The position numbers and the translations under genes are program-made. From Brassica napus (lineage: Eukaryota > Streptophyta > Magnoliopsida > Brassicales > Brassicaceae), in the NCBI RefSeq assembly GCF_020379485.1, contig NC_063452.1, positions 56,813,338 to 56,877,337 of the forward strand: 64,000 bases of DNA, given 5' to 3'. Under the pieces are notes generated by a model, which was not told the DNA's origin, searched no databases, and was given only the letters and a program-made list of their open reading frames with translations. Numbering within the stretch: position 1 is the first letter of the stretch; each line of letters starts with the position of its first letter. Of the stretch, positions 33,741 to 45,621 are shown in pieces.

Positions 33741-35026
33741 TGCGGTTATAGATCTGAAAAAATAAACGTGAAACGGTGAGAATGAGTAAATTAATAGAGA
33801 CAACGTTTTATGTTCATCTTTTCCTCGAGATTGATGACTTACCGGCGCTAGGGTTTACAGAGAAACGGCGCTAAGGTTTACAGAGAAGAAGCGGCGGCGC
33901 TAGGGTTTAGAAGAAGCGGCGGCGCTAGTGTTTAGAGGAAGCGGCGGTGAGAACGTTGGTGACCACGGTGGCGAGGGCGACGGTTTGTTCGGAAATAGTG
34001 GAAGCGGCGACGCTAGGGTTTAGAGGAATCGGCGGCGCTAGGGTTTAGAGGAATCGGCGGCGCTAGGGTTAGAAGAAGCTGCGGCGACAACGGTGAGAAT
34101 GAAGTGAGATAGATAGCCGACGTTGAGAACGATGGTTTGTTCGGAAATCGTGGGAATTCGAAATCGCCTTTGAGAGAGAACTGTTAGGGTTTCTGAATTT
34201 CGCGAAAAATGAAAAAAAAAAAAAAAATCACCTTATATATTGGGTAAATAATCCGGTTAGCTTTAAAAGTACATTGGTAAACTTTAAGGTTTGGTCCGGT
34301 TAAGACGACTTATTCTGGCTGATAATGTACAACAGACGACTTAATATTTAGTCGTCTGTTTTCAGACGACAAAATATTAAGTCGTCCTAGACCCTAAAAT
34401 GAACCCCTAAACTAAAATGACTAGATTAACTAACTAACCACGTTATAAAATCAAATTATACTTAAATAGTGTTTACTATACACAGAAATGAACACGCATA
34501 AGTAATTTTAAAAATCTTCAAAAACGGTTTTAATGCTTTCCAAAATCTAACCCTAAGAACACATACAATACTACAACATATGTTGATGAAACATAAACTA
34601 AAGAATATCATGACTCACTACTTTCACTCATCTATGCTGAAAACAATTGAAATTTGTTATATCTTAATTTATACCTCCGAAGACATATGTTAATTACATA
34701 ATTCCCATTTTTCACTTATCAAAATATTTTTTACAAAATTTTTAAATTATGTTTAAGACTAACTGTCCAGACGACTTTCAGTTAAGTCGTCTAAGCAGAC
34801 GACTTTCAGTTAAGTCGTCTGGACGACTTATTTTCAAGTCGTCTAAACAGACGACTTGCGAGGGGTAGAAACGTAAAAAAAATTCTGTTTTTTTGTTTGG
34901 TCACAAGGGAATAGTTGTAATTTCAATAGCCTTTTAGGTTACTTTTGTCTTTGACCCAAGTTGGGGTATTGTTTTGGGTTTGACTCCAAGTTTTGAATCA
35001 CACTTGGCAATTCTCCCTTAATATTT

Positions 35027-37444
35027 TAATATTTTAATTGTATCTAAAATTAAAAGATAATTTTTCAAAATCATATCTAAAGTTTTTATTTACTCAAATC
35101 CATTGGAAAAACACATAAAAGAACAATACTTTTTTGGATTTAAAATAAATTGACAACAATCAACCAAATGAAAAAAAATTAGTAAAATAATTCAACAATG
35201 CATATGTCATAGCTACAGAAATCTTCAATCATCGTTTTGGAGCTATACTAAAAAGGTCTTTCTTTTTTTATTTTCTTGACTATTAAGGTATTTCAATTTT
35301 GCACGTGTTAAGATATAGTAAAAAGTAATTATACAATCAATTGCCGAAACTAGTTTTAATGTTGATTCCATGTATGTAAGAGAACGATTTTAAGTGATTT
35401 ATATTAATGTTATTTAACTATCCTTAAATATTAAATATTTTATTTGTTATGACCAAACAAAAACAAAAAAACTTTATAGTGTTTGAACTAAAGTAGAACT
35501 AGTGAAATGATAAGTGGTCTATTAGAAAATGATTCGTAATATTGTATAAGTAAGGGTAAATTCACAATGAGCAATATATAATTTTATAATAGTCATATGG
35601 CAAATTGGCAATATTATTTTTTTGGTGTAAATTTTCAATTTTTATGATATGTATTGAGCATCAAATGGTATAAATTTTCAGCTTCTTTATTCGTACGAAA
35701 TTTGCATTTATTTCTGAACAAAATTCCCAATATAATAAACAGACTAGGATAAAACTTGCGCTTTACGCAAGATGATTTTATATGTAAATTATTTAAGAGA
35801 TATCATATAGAAAAATAAAATTTATATTCTTAATCGTATTAATATTTTTGGCCCTTAAACAATTTTTTAAAAACTTTTTTGTTAATTGCATAATTTTTTA
35901 CTGATGAGCTGATCCTATTTTTAAAAATATTTTAGGTCATAAAATCACTTATCGCATAAGAACCTAACGTTTAAGCCGAAGATCTCAGGCCTACTATTTG
36001 GTTGTAATGAAACTATGTCAGTTCGGTTTTATATCATAATTTAGAAATTTAAAAGTTAATTATGATTATGAGAAGTTTACGTTCACGCGCCAATCCTATC
36101 TATCTTCAATATTTTTCTCATTTCGGTGTCGTTTTTTTCATTTTGGTTATTGGTCGATATAAATATTAATTTTTGAGTTTATTCTCATTTCGTTATTTTG
36201 TTTTGGCCTAAGATTTAGAAAATGTTTAAGATTTAAAATTATTAAAGAGATACATACTCAGGTGAAGATTTGCATCTTGTGCAAAATAAATATTTTATAT
36301 TTATTACTTATTTTATGTTTTTTTACATATTATGAAATAATAAAATAATAATTATATATTAAATAACTAAGAAATCAGTTACTAATATGTAATAAATTGG
36401 TGTGCGTATATAAATCAAACGACCGCTCTTGTTTACTCGCAATCATTTTAGGGTAAATAAATCAAAACAATCAATCTTATCTATCGTATATGATATATAA
36501 TTAAATTTAAATGATGTTAACATAGATATATAATATACTTTTAATATGAATATTTATTAAATGAGGTTTCTGCTCATATGATTTTATGATTATTTGCATA
36601 TTTGTGTAACAAAATTTTACACCAACGATTTTTTAATATGTAATTTTTAGTGGTTTCAATAATTTATAATCTATTTAAAAAAAGAATGAAGATTTCAAAA
36701 TTAAAATATTAACTTTTCAATATATGTTCAACGCAGATATCAAAATATAAGTATGTATTTTCATATGATGTATAGTTTAATTTAAACGATATGAAATATA
36801 TATATATATATATATATATAAACATAAATACCTATTAAAATAATTATTTATTCATATGATTTTATTGTCATTGTATCTTATTATAGAAAAAAAAATTAAA
36901 TCTTGATCACGAAAGTATATGTGAGAGTTTTAACAGTTTTAATAATTTATAATCGTTTTAAAAAATTCAAAATACAATATATACAAAAAATCTAAATTTT
37001 TATTATATGATTAGTGTAATTGTGTAATTTATTTTAATAATAGATAATTCAACAAAAATGATATAAAGCATACATATTGTTAGCAAATCTTTATTATTTA
37101 AAATCATTAATTATCATATATACCTTAATCACATTAAGTAATTCCGTAAGTTTTATTTAAGAAAAGAATATATAATAATTTTAATTTGATAAATGAATGG
37201 TCTATAATGGACATACTAAATAATATAACATTCCCTGACAATTTAATTTTAGATTAACAAAATTCTCAATTGATTCTCAAGCCGTCACGTAAGTAAAATT
37301 AGCATTCTAATTACGTGACAACTCAACATGTGACTTTTTTAGTTAGTACAAACTACGTTTTATAAATTTTTAAATGTTTTTCTATTAATATATAAGAGAT
37401 TTATCACACATATAAAAGAAAACACAATCACGCCATTAATGCAT
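35027..37444. other. AT-rich spacer; left part of a segmental duplication
   Basis: No gene. Bases 35250-35440 are similar to 41035-41225 (shared order of short phrases such as AATGTTGATT and TTATCCTTAA), marking the left limit of the duplicated block that carries the S1 genes. A TA tract lies at 36797-36820. Confidence 0.55.
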
Positions 37445-37531
37445 GTAGAAAATGCGGAATTGACCGTTGACTTGTAAAAAATGCAGAATTGACCGTTGAC
37501 TTGTAGAAAATGCGGAATTGACCATTGACTT
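37445..37531 (+). promoter_or_regulatory. three 29-bp repeats with W-box cores upstream of SPH1
   Basis: Three head-to-tail copies of a 29-bp unit containing GAATTGACCGTTGACTT. Each copy has two TTGAC cores, the WRKY-factor W-box core, giving six in 87 bp, about 170 bp before the S1-family ATG. The paralogous promoter at 41780 has one unit in which both cores are changed. Function is inferred from the motif only. Confidence 0.6.
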
Positions 37532-37700
37532 CCTTTTCATATTATGGTTAATATATTACTCGTTTTAAGAAGATGCAAAAAGGGAGCAAAACTGAATGCA
37601 TGAACGTTAATTATTTAGTGAATCACTTTTGAAAAGTCGAGAGTTCATATCTTTTAATATATACCACCCTAAATATATAGAACAATCAATAATCAAAACA

Positions 37701-38120
37701 ATGAAACGCATCTCTTGCTTTTTGATTGTCATTGCATTGTGTGCTGAGTTGAGTAACGGAGCGTTGTTTCCGAAGGACTCTGTACATTTTAACAACTCTC
37801 TTCAACCAAACAACATTCTCAAGGTCCATTGTATCACGGACGAAGAGGATCTAGGCGATCATTTGTTGAATCCTGGACAAACCTATGATTTCAGTTTTCA
37901 TGAAAGTATTTTCAGGACTGAAGTCAATTGTGGCTTATGGCAGGGACCTGGTTTCAAGTACTATGCATTGTTTAGGGCATATGATGGTGGTGTCATTCTC
38001 CATTTTGGTAAGAACAACTTTTGGGATGCAAGAGAAGATGGTATATATTTCACACATGATTCAACTCCTCCCACATTAAAGTACAGGTGGGCAGCCCATG
38101 TCCTTACACCAACTCATTAA
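37701..38120 (+). CDS. plant self-incompatibility S1 family (SPH) secreted protein, copy 1
   Basis: An intronless ORF of 139 residues. The N-terminus MKRISCFLIVIALCAELSNG is a signal peptide. The mature part has the S1 signature: FNNSLQPNNILKVHCIT, DLGDHLLNPGQTYDFSF, then VNCGLWQGPGFKYY. The two Cys of the conserved pair are present (VHCIT and VNCGLW). S1/SPH proteins are small secreted proteins; in Papaver the founder triggers pollen self-incompatibility, while most Brassicaceae members have unknown roles. The first ATG in frame after the leader was chosen; an upstream in-frame ATG at 37629 would destroy the signal peptide position. A paralogue follows at 41985. Confidence 0.85.
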   Translation: MKRISCFLIVIALCAELSNGALFPKDSVHFNNSLQPNNILKVHCITDEEDLGDHLLNPGQTYDFSFHESIFRTEVNCGLWQGPGFKYYALFRAYDGGVILHFGKNNFWDAREDGIYFTHDSTPPTLKYRWAAHVLTPTH

Positions 38121-38572
38121 AATTGGAAATAAATATATTTAACCCAACAAAATAAAGTGGACTTTCGATCTCCCTTTTCTTATAACAATTAATAAACTTT
38201 TTTATAAATTTTTATAAGAAGAATTAAATATCCCTTATGTATTATTTTGAAAAACATTAACAGTTATGTTATGTAGGTATGAGCATTTTATCTGAAACCC
38301 ATACCCGAACTTGATATCAAAAACCCGAACCGGAATCCAAACCACAGTAGTAAAATTAAGTTAGGAGAAATTGAATATCGGAATTTGAACGGGTAATATC
38401 TAACCCGAATGAATATCTGAAGATAATCATACTTATGTATAATTTACTCTATATTCCTAGTTTACTTCTCTTTTTTAATTTAAAATATTTATATTGATAC
38501 TGTACATGGCTCAAGATCATATAATGTACATGTAATCGCGGATAAAATAATTTGTTACTCACTAAAATGCAT
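38121..38572. other. SPH1 3' flank
   Basis: Contains a degenerate stretch rich in AACCCGAAC/ACCCGAAT (38275-38420), resembling the TTCGG-rich repeat family at 8.1 and 53.6 kb. No gene. Confidence 0.45.
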
Positions 38573-40788
38573 TTAAAGACTAAGTATAATTAGTTGTAAG
38601 AAGTAAGCAAGAATGAATGAAAAAGTTGTTTGTTAAAGAAATCTCTTACCCAAATAAAAATAGAAGGAAAAAAAAATAGATCAAAAGAATGTGTGAGTTC
38701 ACAATACTTCACAAATCACAAGAGTTCAAGAAGCTCAAGACAAAGAGCAAAAGTTCAACATGGTATCAGAGCATACTTAGATGTGGAGCCTGTTCATGCA
38801 AAATATAAGAAGAAGAAGTGAAGGAATAATAGAAGTGAAAAATGTCGATAAACCTACAATCATCTCAACTGGTTGCTGACAGAACTATGAGTTCTGGGCA
38901 GCTCGAATGCAAAACACCTTGAAGAACAGAGAACCGTGAGAAGTTGTAAAAGATGGAGTTCTAGATCCTCCATCAAAATCGACAGAGACACCAGGAGGAG
39001 ACTATGCAAGGGGCAAGCTTAAAAGCACTCAAAGACAAAGATATATCAGCTCTACAAATTATTCAATATGCTCAGAAATGTTTTCCTAGTCCCCAACATA
39101 GCCAAGAATATACTAAGCGTTTCTCAGATGTTTGAAAACGACTCTGGTGTTACCTTCAAGGATAAAAGGTGTATTATCCATGACAAATCGAGAAGAAAGA
39201 TAGCTGATATTGGAATGGTTAAGAAAAGCTTCTGTCTTCACTTGGAGATATGCAAGCGACCAACCACAACCACCACTGATCCAAAGGCAAGTGAGGAAGT
39301 ATGTATCCAAGGAGCTGGTTATCTTGAAGAATCAAAACTGCAATCATGGAAGATTGAAGAAGCTGTCAATGGTGAGAGGCAGAGAAAAACAGATTCTAAC
39401 AAAGACAAAACAGATATCAAGAAAATCAAAGAAGTGGTTCAAGGAACCAGAATGAAGAACTTGGTGATCAAAGAGGACACCAACCAAAGAAAAGAAAGTG
39501 TATTTGAGAAATAGAGAGAGCAGAGACTGATTAGCAAATCAGTTGATCAACACTCAAAAAAAAAAGATAAATAGTCACATGGAAAAGAAAAGATGGATCA
39601 AGGGCCAAAGCACAAAGGATTTAACTTTGGAAGTTTCAAGAAAGTGGACAAGTACAAGAGGAACTACCCATCAATGCATAAGATTCAACCACCAGGTGGG
39701 GAAGGAACAAGTGAGTTACGTGTGTGTGGCAAGTCAACCACCAATGAGAAAGAAGAGAACGTCACTGCGACGTCAACAAAGGTTCTTACATCAGAGGCAA
39801 AAGTTGCAGGAAGCCTTTTGATATCAATTCAAAGTTGGAGAAGAAACCAAACCTATCAAGACTTAAAGTGCAAGTAAAACAGAGAAGTTGAACATGCCAA
39901 GGAGCTATGCAAGTGTGTTGATGAGTCCTCCTCTAACAAACAACAGAACAAGCAAAGAAGCTACTAAGGTAACTAACCTTAAAACTCTGAGTTAGAATCT
40001 AGGCAACAATTCAAGAAATTAAGAGGGAGTGTTGAGAAATGATTCCTTGAGTAAAACCTGCAAATGAAAGAGTGAAAGACAGTGATAAGAATAAGAAAAA
40101 CAAGCAAGAAGAAGTGGAAGCAGTGGCGGACCTACGTTAGTGAATAGGGTGTCACCTGACACAGGTTAAATGTTAAAGTTCACTATTTTAGTACATGTCC
40201 GTGAAGATTTGGTAGCTCATTTGGTCAGGTAAATCTCCTTTCGACACACCATAACGCGAGTTCAATACGTCTTCATGTATTTATTCGGATAAATTTCTTT
40301 TATTTATTATAATATTGGGCCAAAGCCCAGTTTTTGACACCCCTTAAAAATGAGTCTGGGTCCGCCACTAAGTGGAAGAATAATCAAGTTTCATGGATGA
40401 AGGAAGGAAGAAGAGAAGTCAAACTAAACAAGTTAAGAGTTAGTTGGTTAGTAAACTAACTAAGTTCAGATATGACTAGAGAGTTGGCAAGATAGATGTT
40501 AAGTAGTTTTAGAATAGTGAAGCTTTGGAGTGTAAGAATGATCTAAAGAGTAGAGGTATGGGTTATGTGTAAGTGAGTAACGAATCATGATTAGCGTGAG
40601 GAATAAGTCTACTATAAAGACTCAAGTGTGATCAGTTGTAAGAAGTAAGCAAGAATGAATGAAAAGGTGGTTTGTTAAAGAAATCTCTACACAAATAAAA
40701 ACAGAAAAATCCAGAGAAAAAGAGTGTGTGGGTTCACAATACTTTACAAGAGTTCAAGAAGGTCAAGACAAAGAGCAAATGTTCAATA
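38573..40788 (+). mobile_element. decayed Copia-type LTR retrotransposon
   Basis: A 3'-end piece of the 5' LTR (38573-38760) is followed directly by the PBS TGGTATCAGAGC (38761). Then come gag-like fragments (reading frames broken) and a GAG-pre-integrase remnant at 39068-39250 (LVPNIAKNILSVSQM, VTFKDKRCIIHD). A purine tract AAGAGGGAG precedes the 3' LTR, 40030-40788, beginning TGTTGAGAAA. Integrase, reverse transcriptase and RNase H are missing. The 5' LTR has lost about 310 bp compared with the 3' LTR (501 bp after subtracting the MITE and its target duplication). Confidence 0.82.
40121..40370. mobile_element. hAT-type MITE inside the Copia 3' LTR, 8-bp TSD
   Basis: A 250-bp element with ends CAGTGGCGGACCTA and, reverse-complemented, TAGTGGCGGACCCA. 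AGTGGAAG is duplicated exactly on both sides (40113-40120 and 40371-40378). It lies within the LTR, so it inserted after the retrotransposon. Confidence 0.92.
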
Positions 40789-40995
40789 GTTCTTGAGATC
40801 AAATTAGCCTAACCCTTCACATACTTCTCTCGGTGACATGGCTCCTCTCTAGTATCCATCATGGGTTTAAAGTCAATAGAGTAATTAACAAACATGGATC
40901 AGGGAATAGCCAAACAAAAGGAAATAAGAAGTAGGTTAAGGAACTATCCAGAGAGTTAACGAAATGTCTTTTGAACTGAAAAATTTAAGATGGAA
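40789..40995 (-). pseudogene. duplicated fragment of the ARF gene (part of exon 6 and introns)
   Basis: Bases 40789-40915 match 43080-43205 of the ARFB1B-like gene (shared ACATACTTCTCTCGGTGACA, TGGCTCCTCTCT), covering the start of exon 6 and its upstream intron. Bases 40930-40995 match 43312-43375. The stretch with exon 5 between them is deleted. The Copia 3' LTR abuts the fragment, so the rest of exon 6 was lost. Confidence 0.85.
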
Positions 40996-41984
40996 ACCTC
41001 CTACCATCATTTTGGTCTTTTTGGAGTTACACAAAAGAATTTCTTTTCTTTTTTTCTTGACAGCTAAAATAATTTAATTTTTTCATGTGTTAAAATAAAA
41101 TAAAAAATAATTCTACAATAATTTTACAACCAATTATCTAAACCAATTAAAATGTTGATTTACATGTAAGAGATAATTTAGGTGACTTATAGATTAATTT
41201 TATTCAGTTATCCTTAAGTATTACAGTTTTCTAAAAATATAGTACTGACATTTTTTTTATCAAACTATTTGAAATTAGAAAGTTAATTTAAAAATTTTCT
41301 AATTATTATTCAAAAGTTATATTGTAAACATAATATATATTTCTTCGTATAATATTTCTATACCAGCAAAATCGCTGGCAAACATGTAGTTTAAAATATA
41401 TTTTGAATTCAAACTCATTATCCTTTTCAAAATTTTTTTTACAAAATTATATATTGTTCATAATATTACGAATTATTTTCCGATAGATCACTCATCAGAC
41501 CACAACTCTATCTTATCCACGCTTAACTATGAAATTTTCTAATTTTTTTTTGCTCGTAAAAATGAATAAATGATAACTTTATTAACAAATTAGATTATTT
41601 TTGCATTTGATTGACAATGAAATATAATTTTACATTTTTATAAAAAAAAGTTTTAAGTTATTTTTGGCAACCCCAAAATAATATTCACATATTTGACCAA
41701 AAGTATTACGATAAATGAAGAAAAGTATATCGAAGTCATTAGTCAAACAGTAATAATTTAATATGTATGATTATGTATAGAAGCTTTGTAGAAAATGCGG
41801 AATTGAGCATCGACTCCTTTTTCATATTATGGTAAGTATATTACTCGTTTTAAGAAGATTCAGAAAGGGAGCAAAACTTAATGCATGAACGTTACTTCAT
41901 GAAACACTTTTAAGAAGTCAAGAGTTTATATCTTTCTAATATATACCAACTTACAAACATAGAACAAATCAATAAATCAAAACA
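40996..41984. other. SPH2 upstream region, duplicated block
   Basis: Repeats the SPH1 upstream region: 41035-41225 resembles 35250-35440, and 41785-41900 resembles 37505-37615. Very AT-rich, no gene. Confidence 0.6.
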
Positions 41985-42410
41985 ATGACTCGCCGCCTCT
42001 CATGCTTTTTGATTATCTTTGCATTGTGTGCTGAGTTGAGTAATGGAGCGGTTTTTCCGAAAGACTCTGTACATTTTAACAACTCTCTTCAACCAAACAA
42101 CATTCTCAGGGTCCATTGTATCACAGACGAAGATGATCTAGGCGATCATTTCTTGAGTCATGGGCAAACCTATGATTTCAGTTTTTACGAAAGTATTTTC
42201 AAGACTGAAGTCATTTGTGGCTTATGGCAGGGACCTGGTTTCAAGTACTATGCATTGTTGAAGGCATATGAAGGTGGTGGTATCATTGTCCATTATGGTA
42301 AGAAAAACTATTGGGATGCAAGAGAAGATGGTATATATTTCACACATGGTTTTTATCCTCCCAAATTAGAGTACAGGTGGTCAGCCTATTCCCTTGCACC
42401 AACTTATTAA
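41985..42410 (+). CDS. plant self-incompatibility S1 family (SPH) secreted protein, copy 2
   Basis: An intronless ORF of 141 residues, clearly paralogous to the gene at 37701. Signal peptide MTRRLSCFLIIFALCAELSN, then FNNSLQPNNILRVHCIT, DLGDHFLSHGQTYDFSF and VICGLWQGPGFKYY. Differences from copy 1 cluster at the C-terminus, where copy 2 also has one extra Gly. Both copies lack any disabling change. The gene belongs to a duplicated block that also includes part of the ARF gene. Its promoter has only one, mutated, version of the 29-bp W-box repeat, so expression may differ from copy 1. The biological role is not known to me. Confidence 0.85.
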   Translation: MTRRLSCFLIIFALCAELSNGAVFPKDSVHFNNSLQPNNILRVHCITDEDDLGDHFLSHGQTYDFSFYESIFKTEVICGLWQGPGFKYYALLKAYEGGGIIVHYGKKNYWDAREDGIYFTHGFYPPKLEYRWSAYSLAPTY

Positions 42411-42949
42411 AAATGGAAAGAAATATATGTAATCCCTCAAATGAAGTGGACTTTCGATCGCCTTTTTTCTTATAATAACAATGAAGACATTTTTATAAAA
42501 AAAAATAATAAGAAGACTTAAATATATAATCATTATTAAGTATCGTAATGATGTTTTCCTTATATATACAGCTTTGATGTTGTATACTTGATATAAAAAT
42601 AGAATAATGATTTCAAAAGAATGTTATAAACTAAATTTCAATCGGACAAAAGATGACCCAAAAAGGGAACGTTTAGAGATGAAACAAATTTCATCAAAAG
42701 AATATACAGTGAAAGCGCTCTCATGGAAAAAAAAAAAGTAGTCAAATTCAGTATATTGTAATGTTGGCACCATGAGAGGAGGAGGAATCTTTCCCTAACA
42801 AAAGTATTTAGAGATTCTGATTTTTGTGTGATAACTGCTTTACAACCTGCAAGGAGAAAAGACATCATTTTCAAGAACTCAAGGTCACTGAGACTGATTA
42901 GCTTTGGTGGATTCTCAGGTTGTTTTCATATATTACCAGGTGAAAAGAG
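42411..42949. other. region between SPH2 and ARF 3' ends
   Basis: Convergent 3' flanks. The ARF 3' UTR is likely on the minus strand. No other gene seen. Confidence 0.45.
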
Positions 42950-44594
<1,645 letters not shown>

Positions 44595-45530
44595 CGCTCC
44601 TAATTCACCAATTAAAAAAAAGAACTCTCGCTAATTTTTTGTTTGTTTGTTTGTTTTGTCTTTTGTGTTTCCTCTTTGTTATGGAAGCAGAGGAGGACAG
44701 ATCAGGCGACGAAGATAGATAGATTTGGAGGAGACGGTGACGAAATTTACAGAGAGAGAGAGAGAGAGAGAGAGATTCAAGGGAATGAATGATTTACGCT
44801 AAAGAATTTCACGAACTAGTTTAGTCCTCCCCAAAAGAATCTTTTCTCAAATTGAATATTTATTATTATTAGCGAACATTCCTCTCGCTTTTTGTGGATT
44901 ATGGGCCAAAACTATTTATACAGGTTGTGGACTGATTGGCTTTTCAACGTAACCACGACTTTTCCCTACCAAAACAATTATTTCTTTTCATTTTTACTTC
45001 TTTACTACAATTCTTTTTTTTTTTTTGGTAATCCCTTTACACCAATTTTTAGTAACTAATAAAATGATGTACAAAGAAAAAATAACTTACTCTATAACAA
45101 AAAAAACCTCGGCCATTGTATATATTTTGCTACTCCTTGACCTTTTTACCCCTAGTGAGCAGACACGTAAGGGAGAAGGTGAGAAAAGTGAGATTGTGTG
45201 TGATCTTTGAAGTACAAATCTGTGTGTTTTAATCAGATATAGGTTTCCAGCTATCTACTACTCCATCCACTCGTTCTGCTTGACAGCTGTGTAAGGTACA
45301 TTTTGAATTTTTCAGAAAATCGTAAAAATACCTTCTTCTAACAGCGAATGGGGGTATGTAAGGGTAAATGTTTTGAATTTTTGATTGTGTATTTAAGCGA
45401 GTTATGAAAAACCATAAATTCCAACTTGATTTGGTAGAGAGAGAACCAAGATAAAGTTCTGAAAAAGTCTTTTTGTAAGCCAATTTAAAAGATTGTACTA
45501 GTAGTTTAGTCACTAGTAACAAAGATGTTA
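44595..45530. other. ARF promoter and left flank of the LINE
   Basis: The ARF 5' UTR/promoter lies on the minus strand and contains the GA microsatellite. A T-run is at 45013-45025. Bases 45511-45530 begin with CACTAGTAACAAAG, which the LINE has separated from its continuation at 51421. Confidence 0.5.
44751..44775. repeat. AG microsatellite in ARF 5' leader
   Basis: A pure (AG)n tract of about 25 bases, 160 bp upstream of the ARF ATG. Read on the ARF strand it is a CT repeat, common in plant 5' leaders. Confidence 0.9.
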
Positions 45531-45621
45531 CGTGGAAAAAGCTAGATCGGATTTGGGGCAATCAATCGGGTGAACGTCTTTGGTTTTAGTCTGATTGGAG
45601 CTTCGAAGATTATCTTTACCG

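Larger units (their letters stand above)
25780..35017. mobile_element. Mutator-like element with Ulp1 accessory gene, complete
   Basis: A 9.2-kb element. Its two ends share an inverted terminal region of about 40 bp (both contain TCAAAACTTGGAGTCAAAC; both begin GGG). The 9-bp TTAATATTT is duplicated exactly outside (25771-25779 and 35018-35026), the duplication length of Mutator elements. It encodes a MURA transposase (plus) and, convergently, a DUF1985/Ulp1 protease-like gene (minus), as in the Kaonashi-type MULEs known from Arabidopsis. GACGACTT...AAGTCGTC palindromes occur throughout the non-coding parts. Subterminal DNA also carries an rRNA-like CGGCGGCGCTAGGGTTTA repeat at 33890-34080. 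Confidence 0.93.

Noticed and set aside
38761..38780. Possible tRNA-like sequence TGGTATCAGAGC
   Set aside because: It is the retrotransposon primer-binding site, complementary to tRNA-Met, not a tRNA gene; the same applies at 5368.
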